Source: Lysobacter stagni (GTDB lineage: Bacteria; Pseudomonadota; Gammaproteobacteria; Xanthomonadales; Xanthomonadaceae). Taken from it: a stretch of 64,000 nucleotides of DNA. The translations under genes were made by a program, and so were the position numbers. The notes under the pieces were generated by a model. It did no database searches and was not told where the DNA came from. It saw nothing but the letters and a program-made list of their open reading frames with translations. Location: NCBI RefSeq assembly GCF_030053425.1, contig NZ_JASGBI010000001.1, forward strand, positions 1,992,001 through 2,056,000, written 5' to 3'. This document shows, piece by piece, positions 24,667 to 32,940 of this stretch (its first letter is position 1; each line of letters opens with the position of its first letter).

Positions 24667-24957
24667 ATGGCCTGGGAAGAGAAGTACGGTGGGATCTGGT
24701 GCCTCGCCCTTCGCGATGGCGAACGTGTGCTATCGGAGCGCTTCTTGCCGGAGCACGATCTGATCACCCTCGTCGTAAATAGGGCGGACGGCAATCTGTG
24801 CGCCTCCGTTCTGAGCAGGGGGCACGACCCTCAATGGCGATTGCCCTTCTGGAGCGAAGCGGATATCCCGGTCCTCGTCGCCACGCTGGCTGATGCTGAG
24901 CGCTACTTTGAAGCCTGGCTCGGGGAACATCGCCCAACGTCCGTGCCTGGCCGATAG
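24667..24957 (+). CDS. Small soluble protein, unknown, ending inside repeat A
   Basis: A 96-residue protein (MAWEEKYGGIWCLALRDGER, FLPEHDLITLVVNRADG, LVATLADAERYFEAWLGEH). No signal or membrane segment. The C-terminal codons and the TAG (TSVPGR-stop) are provided by a degenerate repeat A. It begins 12 nt after the helicase remnant. The family is not recognised. Confidence 0.55.
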   Translation: MAWEEKYGGIWCLALRDGERVLSERFLPEHDLITLVVNRADGNLCASVLSRGHDPQWRLPFWSEADIPVLVATLADAERYFEAWLGEHRPTSVPGR

Positions 24958-24963
24958 AGGACG
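24936..24963 (+). repeat. Repeat A, degenerate
   Basis: AACGTCCGTGCCTGGCCGAT AGAGGACG overlaps the end of the preceding gene and gives it its TAG. Confidence 0.55.
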
Positions 24964-25042
24964 CAAGACAGGCCGTCGAAGTCGACGCGGATTCGGTGCG
25001 CGGGCATCAGGCCCGTACAGACCGAAATCATCGGATCGTCTG

Positions 25043-25073
25043 AAAGAAGAACGGCGGGGCAAGCCCCGCCGTT
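25043..25073 (-). terminator. Terminator of the fasciclin-domain gene
   Basis: On the minus strand AACGGCGGGGC-TT-GCCCCGCCGTT forms an 11-bp stem followed by CTTCTTTC, 22 nt after the stop codon. Confidence 0.75.
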
Positions 25074-25095
25074 GCACTGGTTCAATCCGATGACG

Positions 25096-25542
25096 TTACT
25101 GCCTGGTCGGAATGTTGACCTTGTTGATGCCGTGGATGACACCGTTGCTGGAGCTGATGTCGGCCGACGTGACTTCCGCGCCGTCGATGCTGACCTTGTC
25201 GTTGGTCAAGGTGATCGGAGCGGGCTGACCGTTGACCGTCCTGGCGGCGTCCCACTTTCCGATGTCCGCCACGGTCTTGCGACCGCTGACAAGGTGGTAG
25301 TTCAGCAGCGACACGAGTTCTTCCTTGTTCTCGGGCTTGAACAGGGCTTCCAGCTTGCCGTCAGGAAGCTTTTCGAACGCCGCATCGGTGGGTGCAAACA
25401 CGGTGAACGGACCCACGCCGCGCAGGGTGTCGCTCATGCCTGCACGTTCGATGGCCTTGCCGAAGGTCTTGAACGACCCGTCAGCGGCAGCCGTGTCGAC
25501 GAGGTTCTTGGTGTTGGTGCTGGTATTGGTCATGGTGCTCAT
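25096..25542 (-). CDS. Fasciclin-domain protein
   Basis: The 148-residue protein is almost entirely one fasciclin (FAS1) domain: NLVDTAAADGSFKTFGKAIE, GPFTVFAPTDAAFEKLPDGK (H1 motif), LLNYHLVSGRKT (YH motif) and NGVIHGINKVN (H2 motif). FAS1 domains mediate adhesion or ligand binding. No signal peptide is visible from the Met at 25542 (MSTMTNTSTNTKN), which is unusual because such proteins are commonly exported; a Met at 25578 adds AIIF but no convincing signal. Confidence 0.88.
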   Translation of the reverse strand: MSTMTNTSTNTKNLVDTAAADGSFKTFGKAIERAGMSDTLRGVGPFTVFAPTDAAFEKLPDGKLEALFKPENKEELVSLLNYHLVSGRKTVADIGKWDAARTVNGQPAPITLTNDKVSIDGAEVTSADISSSNGVIHGINKVNIPTRQ

Positions 25543-25578
25543 GAAGATGATTGCCTTTGTATGCGATCCGAAGTGCAC

Positions 25579-26160
25579 GGAATCGAGGATGGCCGAAGCC
25601 AGGCTCCTGCCGACGGCAGGGGCTATAGGACTCAGTGCGGGTAAGGGATTGGACGTGCTGCGCGGCTGAGTGGCCGTTACGACATTGCGTCGTAGTGCCG
25701 GTGGAGAGTGCGCTATCGGTTGTTACTTAGTTGTGATCTGACGTTCGTGATTCGCGCTTGCGTTCATGAAGCGACGTGTGCCGCCTTCCGGATGAAAATC
25801 GCGAGTCGCGCCGATCGATTCATTCAGAAGCGCGGTGCGACAGCATCGAACGTGCTAGATTGAACTCGAACCGCGAACGCGTGCGCATTGAGTCTGACGG
25901 ACCGTTTGCAACGTATCGGTTCTCGCGCGATGAGGTCGCCCCATGCTTCCCGTCAAGCATCACAGGATCGTGCGACATGCGTCGGCTCGGTCCCAAATCG
26001 TTCCCCTGCAAGCATCCGGACGCCTGGCTGCCAGCGCGGCCATTGAGGCTGCGGAGAATGAGGGTTGGCCGGCAAGAATTCCGCCGGCACGCGCACCAAG
26101 GCACGCTGCATCCGTTCCTGCGCGTGGCGACACGAAGGTCACTCCCCGGATCGGATCCTC
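25579..26160. other. Intergenic region without a supported gene
   Basis: About 580 bp. Short frames on both strands lack family resemblance and ribosome binding sites. I see no repeat A or B here. Confidence 0.4.
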
Positions 26161-26490
26161 ATGAACCCGTTCACCGCAATCGCCGGTACGTTGTTCGCTG
26201 CCGCGATCGCGGTGGAAACCGCGGTGTGGCTGGCGTTCCTGAATCGACTCAGGGTGCGGCATCCACAGCAATGGCTGCATGCCGAGCAACCCATCATCTG
26301 GCAGGACAGGACCGTGATGAGTGCGCGCAGCACCATGCTCTATCTGCATCATCGCGAGTATGCGGACAGCCTGGATAGAGACGGCATCCGCTACTGCGAT
26401 CGCTATCGGGCCGTGATGTTGCTCGCGTACTGGTTTACGGCAGCAACTGGCTCGGCTGCGCTCATGACGTTGGCGTTCTATGGATGGTGA
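26161..26490 (+). CDS. Small membrane protein, unknown
   Basis: The 109-residue product has an N-terminal membrane helix (FTAIAGTLFAAAIAVETAVW), a soluble middle (RVRHPQQWLHAEQPIIWQDR, LYLHHREYADSLD) and a C-terminal membrane helix (AALMTLAFYGW region). This looks like a protein with both ends in the membrane and the centre exposed. The ATG at 26161 begins the hydrophobic segment. The family is not recognised. Confidence 0.5.
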   Translation: MNPFTAIAGTLFAAAIAVETAVWLAFLNRLRVRHPQQWLHAEQPIIWQDRTVMSARSTMLYLHHREYADSLDRDGIRYCDRYRAVMLLAYWFTAATGSAALMTLAFYGW

Positions 26491-26531
26491 AGGCGTCAGC
26501 GGACAGTTGGGGCGTGCCTTGACGACGGGCC

Positions 26532-27053
26532 TCAAACTCCCAGCGGCGCATCGATGCAGTCGATCTCGTCCTTGATCTGTCCGATGATCAGCGCGTACGC
26601 ACCCGCTGCGCCCGCTGGCGTCGCTGCGATGTCGGGGAAGAAGAGCCTTCCTTCAAGCGAGAAGGTGCGCTCACAGTAGATTGCCGCGCTTGCGAACCAG
26701 GGCCCGTCCTGCAGGACGCGGGAAAGCTCGACCAGGATTTCACGCCCCCGGTAGGAGCACACTGCGCTGCTCCATACCACGCCATCCCCTGGCGGCACGC
26801 CATCGTTGTAGTCGCCACGGTGATATCGGGTGCGCAGGCGCTTGCTGTCGAACGCACGACGGCCGGCCTCGATCAGCTGATTCTCCCACCAGTGGTGGAG
26901 ATCCTCCGGAACTTCGTGCGGCGAGGGCATGCTTTCGCATGCAGCCCTCCATGCCCGCCACAACGCGGTGTGGTCCAATGCGTCGTTGGCGGCTCGCGCC
27001 ATCGTTTCGTCGATGGTCCCGACCAGTCCCTGCAGTTCGCTGCGTGTCTTCAT
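26532..27053 (-). CDS. Hypothetical soluble protein
   Basis: A 173-residue protein (MKTRSELQGLVGTIDETMAR; WRAWRAACESMPSPHEVPED; WWENQLIEAGRRAFDSKRLR). The middle contains WSSAVCSYRGREILVELSRV, probably a beta sheet, and the end is IIGQIKDEIDCIDAPLGV. No signal peptide. The small gene 27137-27400 lies 83 nt upstream on the same strand and may be co-transcribed. The family is not recognised. Confidence 0.55.
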   Translation of the reverse strand: MKTRSELQGLVGTIDETMARAANDALDHTALWRAWRAACESMPSPHEVPEDLHHWWENQLIEAGRRAFDSKRLRTRYHRGDYNDGVPPGDGVVWSSAVCSYRGREILVELSRVLQDGPWFASAAIYCERTFSLEGRLFFPDIAATPAGAAGAYALIIGQIKDEIDCIDAPLGV

Positions 27054-27136
27054 GAGGCGCGGTTGCCGATGCAGGCCAGGTGCTCCGCCTTGCATTTGCT
27101 GCGGCCTGGCTCTCCCCTCGCCATGCGAACGCCCGG

Positions 27137-27400
27137 CTATCCGGCCAGCAGCCCGGCGAGACATTGCTTGTGACTTTGCCAGCCCGAGCAATCGCCGAAG
27201 AAGTAGTCTGCCCAGCTTTCCTTCAACTCCAGCGGTCCGTTCTCCTGGAGTGCGTGGCCCAGCATCGCGGTCACCGCGGGCGGGACACGGGAGGTGGATA
27301 CACTGAGAACCAGCTCTGCCGGCTCCAGTAGTTGCGGGGCCATCATGCAGTCGTCCAGCAACAGGTACCCTGTTGCCGTGCGGTAGATGAGGAGATTCAT
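27137..27400 (-). CDS. Small hypothetical protein
   Basis: The product is 87 residues from the Met at 27400 (MNLLIYRTATGYLLLDDCMM). It has a DYFFGDCSGWQSHKQCLAGL C-terminus with two cysteines and a histidine. A GGAGA-like ribosome binding site is not evident, so the start is tentative. It precedes the 173-residue gene on the same strand. No function can be proposed. Confidence 0.4.
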   Translation of the reverse strand: MNLLIYRTATGYLLLDDCMMAPQLLEPAELVLSVSTSRVPPAVTAMLGHALQENGPLELKESWADYFFGDCSGWQSHKQCLAGLLAG

Positions 27401-27600
27401 CGAATCGACCTTCGTGCAGAAGTGCACGAGGCTCCAGGAACGAGTCGCCCTTTTTCCGCAGCGACTGGTGCAGGCACACACTAGACCATGCCCGTGACAG
27501 TGATGTATTCACCCGTTCAATTGAGTTGAAGCACCGTTGGTGCAAGCGAAACCGGATCACACGATCAGCAAAAGCCAGCTCAACCAGGAGTCAGGCAGAC

Positions 27601-27978
27601 ATGGACATCACCTATCTAGCGATCTGGATTTGCCTTCCCCTGATCGCGGCCTACATGGCGCATCGAAAGCAGCGGTCCTGGATGGGAGCCTTGTTCCTGA
27701 CCGCAATTGCGCCGCCGCTGGGACTTCTCGCGGTGTTGCTCACAGGTCCAAAGCCGGACGGCGGCAAGGGCGCCAGCCTGAAGGCAAGGCTGCTGTTCGG
27801 CCTCCTTCCCTTCTGGATCGCCCTCACGCTCATGCTTGCAGGCGGCGTGACCAGCAAGTCCGCCGAGTACTGGAACGTCGCTCCCTGGCTCTTCTTGATC
27901 GCGATACCGGCCAGCATCGTGACCCTGCTGCTGACGGAGCTCTTCGTGCTGATCCGGCGATCCGGCCAGGAACCCTGA
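27601..27978 (+). CDS. Membrane protein, unknown
   Basis: The 125-residue protein has four predicted membrane segments (YLAIWICLPLIAAYMA, GALFLTAIAPPLGLLAVLLT, LPFWIALTLMLAGGV, WLFLIAIPASIVTLLLTELF). The loop GPKPDGGKGASLKAR between helices 2 and 3 is basic. CCAGGAGTCAGGCAGAC precedes the ATG. A bipartite repeat follows 22 nt after the stop. The family is not recognised. Confidence 0.55.
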   Translation: MDITYLAIWICLPLIAAYMAHRKQRSWMGALFLTAIAPPLGLLAVLLTGPKPDGGKGASLKARLLFGLLPFWIALTLMLAGGVTSKSAEYWNVAPWLFLIAIPASIVTLLLTELFVLIRRSGQEP

Positions 27979-28000
27979 GCTACTGGATCAGGCACTGGCC

Positions 28001-28061
28001 AATGTCCGCTCGTGGTCGATAGCGGACATCCGCGCGGGGGCTGACGTCCGCTTTCGACCGG
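28001..28061 (+). repeat. Bipartite repeat with shortened spacer and truncated B
   Basis: The A half AATGTCCGCTCGTGGTCGAT AGCGGACATC is followed after only 12 nt by GACGTCCGCTTTCGACCGGG. The right arm of B is missing. Confidence 0.65.
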
Positions 28062-28236
28062 GTTCCGCGCAACTCCTCAACGCGCTGCGTTCATCCCGGG
28101 TGCCTGGGCTCTTCACCAGCCCGACACGGGCCCGGGTCGAGCATCCGCAACGTAACGTCCAGGGGGCTGGCGTGAGGGCCGTCCAAGGGCGGTTGCGCGG
28201 CTGGACAGGACTCCCTTCCACGCTGGAGAAACCGCC

Positions 28237-28974
28237 GTGATCCCAACGCGTTTGCATGCTTCCATCGGACTGCTGTCGCTGGCGCTCGCCGTCCCGACGA
28301 CGGTACACGCGGGCGACGGCTGGGACTGGTCCGTTGCTCCCTACCTGTGGGCACCGTCGGTTGGAGCGGACCTGCGCGAGGACCAGCCGCCTGCCGAGGA
28401 CCAGGAGTCCTTCGTCGACTGGATGGACAAGATCGAGTTCGCCTTCCTGGGCCACGTCGAAGGGCAGGGCGACCGCTTCGGCATGTTCGGCGATGTGGTG
28501 TACCTCGCGCTCGGCGACAGCCAGGAGTATCCACGCGTGCGTACCGATGGCGACCTCGATGCGGGCATCGTCGAACTGGCAGCGGTACTTCCGTTGGGTG
28601 AGGAACGCTTCGAGGGACTGGACCTGTTCGCGGGCCTTCGCTACTTCGATGTGAGCACCAAGGCCCGCTTCGACCCCGTGAACGATCTGCTGCCGACGGT
28701 TTCGCGCGATCGCGACGAAAGTTTTTCCGACTTCCTGTTCGGCGCGCGCTACACGACGAAGTTCTCCGAACGCTGGGGCCTCACCCTTCGCGGCGATGGC
28801 TCGACAGGCGACACCGATGGCAGCTGGAGCGCGAGCGCGAACGTGCAATACCACGTGGGCCCCGGCTTCCTGGCATTTGGTTACCGTTACCTGGAAGTGG
28901 ACCTGCCGATGCGTGATTCCTCGCTGGACCTCAAGCTGTACGGTCCGCTGGTGGGGTACGCCTTCACGTTCTAG
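28237..28974 (+). CDS. Predicted outer membrane beta-barrel protein
   Basis: A GTG-started 245-residue protein with signal peptide (ASIGLLSLALAVPTTVHA). The mature part has alternating aromatic strands (DWSVAPYLWAPSVGADL, FAFLGHVEGQGDRFGMFGDV, GLDLFAGLRYFDVST, DFLFGARYTTKFSERWGLTL) and ends YGPLVGYAFTF. The terminal phenylalanine is the outer-membrane insertion signal. A GGAG ribosome binding site lies 11 nt upstream. Substrate or binding role is unknown. Confidence 0.7.
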   Translation: MIPTRLHASIGLLSLALAVPTTVHAGDGWDWSVAPYLWAPSVGADLREDQPPAEDQESFVDWMDKIEFAFLGHVEGQGDRFGMFGDVVYLALGDSQEYPRVRTDGDLDAGIVELAAVLPLGEERFEGLDLFAGLRYFDVSTKARFDPVNDLLPTVSRDRDESFSDFLFGARYTTKFSERWGLTLRGDGSTGDTDGSWSASANVQYHVGPGFLAFGYRYLEVDLPMRDSSLDLKLYGPLVGYAFTF

Positions 28975-29097
28975 GGCGACCCGATCCCGATCAGGAAATC
29001 CATTCTCCACTTCTCCCTCGAAGAAGGGGGCGGCCATCGTGGCGCCCGGCTCCGGCCTCATACTGCGCAGCATCTTCAGCGAGCGTCCGGAGCCTAC

Positions 29098-30351
29098 ATG
29101 CGTCGTCGCGACTTTCTCAGTGCAGCGGTAGCTGCCACCGGTGCCTTCATGCTGCCCGGCGGGTCGGCCCTGGCCGCCCCCACCGGTGTGGCCGGCCTGA
29201 CCTCGTTGACCGTCGGCGCAAAACCCATCCCGGCCGAGGAGCGATTGGCGCGGATCGCCAAGCTGCAACGGTTGATGGTCGATCGGAAGATCGATGCCCT
29301 GATCCTGGAGTCGGGCTCGAGTCTGGATTACTTCACCGGCATCCAGTGGCATCGCTCGGAGCGGACGACGGCCGCCGTGATTCCGGCCCGCGGCGATGTC
29401 GTCGTCGTGACGCCGGCGTTCGAAGAACCCTCCGTTCGCGAGACGCTGGCCGTGAGCGGCGACGTGCGCCCATGGAACGAACATGAAAGCCCGTTCGAGC
29501 GCCTCGTTGGCGTATTGCGCGATCGCGGTGTGAGTTCCGGCGCGATCGCCTTCGAACCCACCACGCGTGTGTTCATCGTCGACGGCGTGCGCGAGGCAGG
29601 TGCGGGGGGCTATCGCGTGGTATCCGGCGATGCGCTGGTGAAGGCCGTCCGGCTGATCAAGTCCCCGGCCGAACTCGCGCTGATGCAAGCGGCCAACAAC
29701 GTCACGCTGGCAGCGCTGCGCCATGTCCATGGCAACGTCCGACAGGGCATGCGGCCCGACGAGATCGCTGCCATGACAAACGCCGCCACCGTGGCCCTGG
29801 GCGGCGAGCCGGGATTCGCGCTCGTGCTGCTCAACGAGGCCAGCGCCTATCCGCACGGTTCAAAGCAGCCGCAGATCGTGCGCGAAGGTTCGGTCATCCT
29901 GATGGACGTGGGCTGCACCGTGCATGGCTATCAGTCGGACATCTCACGCACGTGGGTGATGGGCCAGCCAACGGCGAAACAACGAAAAGTGTGGGAGACC
30001 GTCAAGCGCGGACAGGAGCTCGCATTGGCGACCGCAAAACCGGGCACGCCGGTGGGTGCGATAGACGACGCCGTGCGCGCCTACTACGAAAAGGAAGGCT
30101 GGGGCCCCGGCTATCGCTTGCCCGGCCTGTCCCACCGCACCGGCCACGGCATCGGGCTGGACGGTCACGAGCCGCCTTACCTCGTGCATGGCGACACCAC
30201 ACCGCTTGCACCGGGCATGTGCTTTTCCGACGAGCCGGGCCTCTACATCCCCGGAGAATTCGGAATCCGGATGGAAGACTGCTGGTACATGACCGAGACG
30301 GGACCGAAGCTTTTCACCGAGCTGGCCCGATCGATCGAGGCGCCGATCTGA
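29098..30351 (+). CDS. Exported Xaa-Pro peptidase (M24 family)
   Basis: A 417-residue M24 peptidase with a Tat-type signal (MRRRDFLSAAVAATGAFMLP). The N-terminal creatinase-like domain includes LILESGSSLDYFTGIQWHRS. The catalytic pita-bread domain has the metal ligands in VILMDVGCTVHGYQSDISRT (two Asp), TGHGIGLDGHEPPY (His), MCFSDEPGLYIPGEFGIRME (Glu) and the final RMEDC (Glu). It cleaves X-Pro dipeptides in the periplasm. The ATG at 29098 starts the twin-arginine motif. Confidence 0.92.
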   Translation: MRRRDFLSAAVAATGAFMLPGGSALAAPTGVAGLTSLTVGAKPIPAEERLARIAKLQRLMVDRKIDALILESGSSLDYFTGIQWHRSERTTAAVIPARGDVVVVTPAFEEPSVRETLAVSGDVRPWNEHESPFERLVGVLRDRGVSSGAIAFEPTTRVFIVDGVREAGAGGYRVVSGDALVKAVRLIKSPAELALMQAANNVTLAALRHVHGNVRQGMRPDEIAAMTNAATVALGGEPGFALVLLNEASAYPHGSKQPQIVREGSVILMDVGCTVHGYQSDISRTWVMGQPTAKQRKVWETVKRGQELALATAKPGTPVGAIDDAVRAYYEKEGWGPGYRLPGLSHRTGHGIGLDGHEPPYLVHGDTTPLAPGMCFSDEPGLYIPGEFGIRMEDCWYMTETGPKLFTELARSIEAPI

Positions 30352-30360
30352 CGGCTTCCG

Positions 30361-30404
30361 GAAGCTGGTGCTAATGTCCGCTTTCGGACTCGAATGGCGG
30401 TCGT
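30361..30404 (+). repeat. Repeat B with part of the spacer
   Basis: GAAGCTGGTGCTAATGTCCG CTTTCGGACTCGAATGGCGG keeps the end of the spacer and B. The A half is absent, as if lost beside the M24 gene end. Confidence 0.65.
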
Positions 30405-30449
30405 CAACACAGTTGTTTGTCCCATCCTTCTCGCAGGGGGCGAGGAAAC

Positions 30450-30824
30450 ATGCGCTGCTTCAATCGTCATGGCGCCGACGCGGTCGGTGCCTGCAAGCAA
30501 TGTGGCAAGGGACTTTGTCCGTTGTGCCTGACCGATCTGGGGCACGGGCTTGCATGCAAGGACCTGCACGAAGATGACGTGCAAGGCATCAACAGTTTGG
30601 TTATGCGAAACCGGCAGCTCACCAGCGTCGCGCCTAAAGCATGGTTCGTGGTGCCGACATTCACCGCGTTCCTTGGCGCCGTCTTCCTCGGCTCCAGTCT
30701 CTTCACCCACGGAAGGGGGGGTGTGTTCTCCGCCCTCATGGGCGCTGGGTTCCTGACTTATGCGGCCGTGCTCTTCGTGGTGAACTACCGCGCGTTCAAG
30801 GGCGTGAAATCGCAGTTGGTGTAA
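30450..30824 (+). CDS. B-box-like zinc-binding membrane protein
   Basis: The 124-residue protein opens with a zinc-ribbon/B-box-like motif: MRCFNRHGADAVGACKQCGK then GLCPLCLTDLGHGLACKD. This gives the C-x-H and paired cysteines seen in small membrane proteins with cytoplasmic zinc modules. Two membrane segments follow (WFVVPTFTAFLGAVFLGSSL, GAGFLTYAAVLFVVNY). The GAGGAAAC ribosome binding site precedes the ATG at 30450. Function unknown. Confidence 0.6.
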   Translation: MRCFNRHGADAVGACKQCGKGLCPLCLTDLGHGLACKDLHEDDVQGINSLVMRNRQLTSVAPKAWFVVPTFTAFLGAVFLGSSLFTHGRGGVFSALMGAGFLTYAAVLFVVNYRAFKGVKSQLV

Positions 30825-30848
30825 TTGGCTGTCCCAAGGAATTTGACC

Positions 30849-30937
30849 AATGTCCGCTTCTGGCCGATAGCGGACATTGGGGTAGGGCGGACGGCGGAGC
30901 TGGTGCTAATGTCCGCTTTCGACCCAAAGCGGACATT
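30849..30937 (+). repeat. Complete consensus bipartite repeat (reference copy, 89 bp)
   Basis: A is a perfect hairpin: AATGTCCGCT-TCTGGCCGAT-AGCGGACATT. The spacer (30879-30907) is G-rich with AGGGCGGACGGCGGAGCTGG. B is a perfect hairpin with 12-bp arms: AATGTCCGCTTT-CGACCC-AAAGCGGACATT. Arms of A and B share AATGTCCGCT. B ends 4 nt before the next ATG. Confidence 0.9.
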
Positions 30938-30941
30938 GGAC

Positions 30942-31439
30942 ATGGAACGTTTTTTGCTCGCCGTGCTGATGCTGACCCTTTCGGCGGCAGCAAGGGCAGA
31001 TGATCGCTGTCCGGTCGAAGTGCGCGTCCACGCTACAACCCATGGGACAGGTATCGGCATAAATGGATCGAGCTGCAAAGCCAGCCTCGAGGAGTTCTGG
31101 CGCGTCGTGGAGGGCCGCCTTCCGCGTCCGTTACCTCGGGATCTGACGTGGTTGTCCTTGATGATGCCTGCCGGTGCCGACCAGGTCGCCGCCATGTCGC
31201 GCGCGTGGGGCCGTGGCTGCAATTCCCCCGGGTGGCTCGGGGCGTCCTTCCTGGCAGCTTACAAACAAGAGCCGGCCGCCAGGGTCCTGGCGCCCTCATT
31301 GGCCAAACTGACGCCCGTCCCTGACAGTGTGGACAACTTCTACGTAGTCAAACGCTCGAAGGGGAGCATCAGCAATTCGGCGTGCGATGGCGACTTGATG
31401 GAACCCGTCATCTATTACAGCCTTTCGCCTGCCCGCTGA
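30942..31439 (+). CDS. Exported protein of unknown function
   Basis: The 165-residue product begins MERFLLAVLMLTLSAAARA, a signal peptide. The mature part has four cysteines (CPVEVRVHA, SSCKASLEEFW, GRGCNSPGWL, NSACDGDLM), probably disulfide-bonded. The ATG lies 4 nt after a perfect repeat B, so any ribosome binding site must fall in the hairpin's right arm (AGCGGACATTGGAC); this is unusual. The TGA overlaps the next repeat A. Confidence 0.6.
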   Translation: MERFLLAVLMLTLSAAARADDRCPVEVRVHATTHGTGIGINGSSCKASLEEFWRVVEGRLPRPLPRDLTWLSLMMPAGADQVAAMSRAWGRGCNSPGWLGASFLAAYKQEPAARVLAPSLAKLTPVPDSVDNFYVVKRSKGSISNSACDGDLMEPVIYYSLSPAR

Positions 31440-31529
31440 ACGTCCGCTTCTGGCCGTTAGCGGACATTAGGCGGGGCAGCAGCGGGGACTGGCGCAAATG
31501 TCGGCTTTCGCCCCGACCCGAAGAGGACC
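31439..31529 (+). repeat. Bipartite repeat A-spacer-B, B diverged
   Basis: A (AACGTCCGCTTCTGGCCGTT AGCGGACATT) begins on the preceding TGA. B reads AATGTCGGCTTTCGCCCCGA then CCCGAAGAGGAC, with a longer loop. A further vestige (GTGCTAATTTCCGCCTTG) lies at 31558-31575. Confidence 0.7.
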
Positions 31530-31597
31530 TCTGCCGGCCCCTCGCACCACCTGACCGTGCTAATTTCCGCCTTGCCAAGTCGCCAAGGGGACGCAGG

Positions 31598-32218
31598 ATG
31601 CGCAGGTTGATTGGATCCGCACTGGGTATCGCCGTAGCGATTGCATCCGTCCAAGCGTCGGCTACCGGCACTGATCCCCTGACCGAAGTGGCGCAGGCTG
31701 TTGTGCAGACGCAGACCATGTCGGCACGCTGCCAAAAGTCGTTGCCGGGCCTGAAGCCACAGTTGCAGGACGCTCGCACCACTTGGACGTCGATGCTCAG
31801 CGCCGACCAACTGCAGGCTGCCGAAGCATACGAGCAAAGCAAGGACGGGAAGAGGTTCGCAAAAGCGCTTGAAAACGGACTTTCCAGAGGATTCAACGAG
31901 AGTGTGATGGCGGCCGCCGAAACCTGCATCGGCCTGCTCAAGTTTTACCGAGTTTCCTATCCAACACCTGTTGGCACTTCGATACCCGCAGACAAGGTGA
32001 AATGGCACCTGGACAACTTCGCACCCCTCGTCCTTTCTGCGCTCAAATGCGCTCGCCTGGATGGCATCGACGTTGCAGCAGCGTCTGATGGGGTGGAAGT
32101 CTGGACTTACCGTGGGTGCGGCCGTTCCGAGACGCTGGATGTTGCGCCGCCCTCAGATCAAAGATGGCCGATGGACGGTGCGATAGCCGACCGATTGTTC
32201 GCGACGATGGTCCGCTGA
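31598..32218 (+). CDS. Exported protein of unknown function
   Basis: The product is 206 residues from the ATG at 31598, preceded by AAGGGG at 9-14 nt. Signal peptide: RLIGSALGIAVAIASVQASA. The mature part is largely helical (TEVAQAVVQTQTMSARCQKS, LSADQLQAAEAYEQSKDG) with cysteines near residues 44, 110, 149 and 172. The family is not recognised. It is the largest single-gene unit of the array. Confidence 0.6.
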   Translation: MRRLIGSALGIAVAIASVQASATGTDPLTEVAQAVVQTQTMSARCQKSLPGLKPQLQDARTTWTSMLSADQLQAAEAYEQSKDGKRFAKALENGLSRGFNESVMAAAETCIGLLKFYRVSYPTPVGTSIPADKVKWHLDNFAPLVLSALKCARLDGIDVAAASDGVEVWTYRGCGRSETLDVAPPSDQRWPMDGAIADRLFATMVR

Positions 32219-32274
32219 ACCCTTCATCATTTGCACGCAGCGATCAGCCAGGGCCGTTGAATAGAAGCGGTTGA

Positions 32275-32363
32275 GGACGGCCGCTTTCGGCCGATAGCGG
32301 ACATCGGGGCAGGGCGGAGACCGGATCGGATGCTAATGTCCGCTTTCGGCCCATAGCGGACAC
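32275..32363 (+). repeat. Complete bipartite repeat A-spacer-B
   Basis: The A half GACGGCCGCTTTCGGCCGAT AGCGGACAT has a loop that mixes A- and B-type bases. B is AATGTCCGCTTTCGGCCCAT AGCGGACA, ending 16 nt before the next ATG. Confidence 0.8.
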
Positions 32364-32379
32364 AGGGAAGGCATTCCGC

Positions 32380-32823
32380 ATGTCCCGTAACGTTGCCTTG
32401 CTCATAACTGCAACAATCTGGCCAGCCACGTTGGCGATCTTCGGCGCGCAAGCGCTGCGTGGCGTCGGTCCGATATCTGGCAACGTTTTTGTCTGGTGTG
32501 CGCTTATCGGGTTTGCAGTTGGGGTCGCAGTGTATGGGCATGGCTGGAAGGGCATGCATCTGGTTGCGGGTCTGTCCGTCCCTAACGTGCAGGATCACGA
32601 ACGTCCCCTCAGCCGCCGGCGGATCGCAGGCCTCGTCTCCTCCGGCGCCGGCGTTGGCGCTCTGGCTGTTCCGCTGGTCACGTGGATGGTTGGGAACGCC
32701 ACTGGCATCGGTGTCGCGTCCCAGTTCGCGGCGGTGACCGTCGTGGTCGCTTCCTGCATCTGTTGCCTACTCCTGATCTCCACCGGCTTGCGTGCCTGGG
32801 CCCGGTACACCAGCAGGAGATGA
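32380..32823 (+). CDS. Membrane protein, unknown
   Basis: The 147-residue protein has four hydrophobic segments (NVALLITATIWPATLAIFGA, VFVWCALIGFAVGVAVYGHG, GVGALAVPLVTWMVGNATGI, FAAVTVVVASCICCLLLIST). The ATG follows AGGGAAGG by about 8 nt and the upstream repeat B by 16 nt. It ends 7 nt before the next repeat. The family is not recognised. Confidence 0.6.
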   Translation: MSRNVALLITATIWPATLAIFGAQALRGVGPISGNVFVWCALIGFAVGVAVYGHGWKGMHLVAGLSVPNVQDHERPLSRRRIAGLVSSGAGVGALAVPLVTWMVGNATGIGVASQFAAVTVVVASCICCLLLISTGLRAWARYTSRR

Positions 32824-32830
32824 CCGAGGG

Positions 32831-32921
32831 TGACGTCCGCTTATGGCCGATAGCGGTCATTGGGGTAGGGCGGACGATGGGAGCTGGTGCTAATGTCCGC
32901 TTTCGACCCAAAGCGGTCATT
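32831..32921 (+). repeat. Complete bipartite repeat A-spacer-B
   Basis: A (TGACGTCCGCTTATGGCCGA TAGCGGTCATT), the usual GGGGTAGGGCGGAC spacer, and consensus B with a GGTCATT right arm. The same GGTC change in both arms' ends hints at within-copy correction. Confidence 0.85.
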
Positions 32922-32940
32922 CAAATCAGGGACGACCTTC

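Noticed and set aside
27988..29856. 622-codon minus-strand frame opposite the barrel protein and M24 peptidase genes
   Set aside because: Shadow of two well-supported genes; includes repeat-derived peptide at its end.
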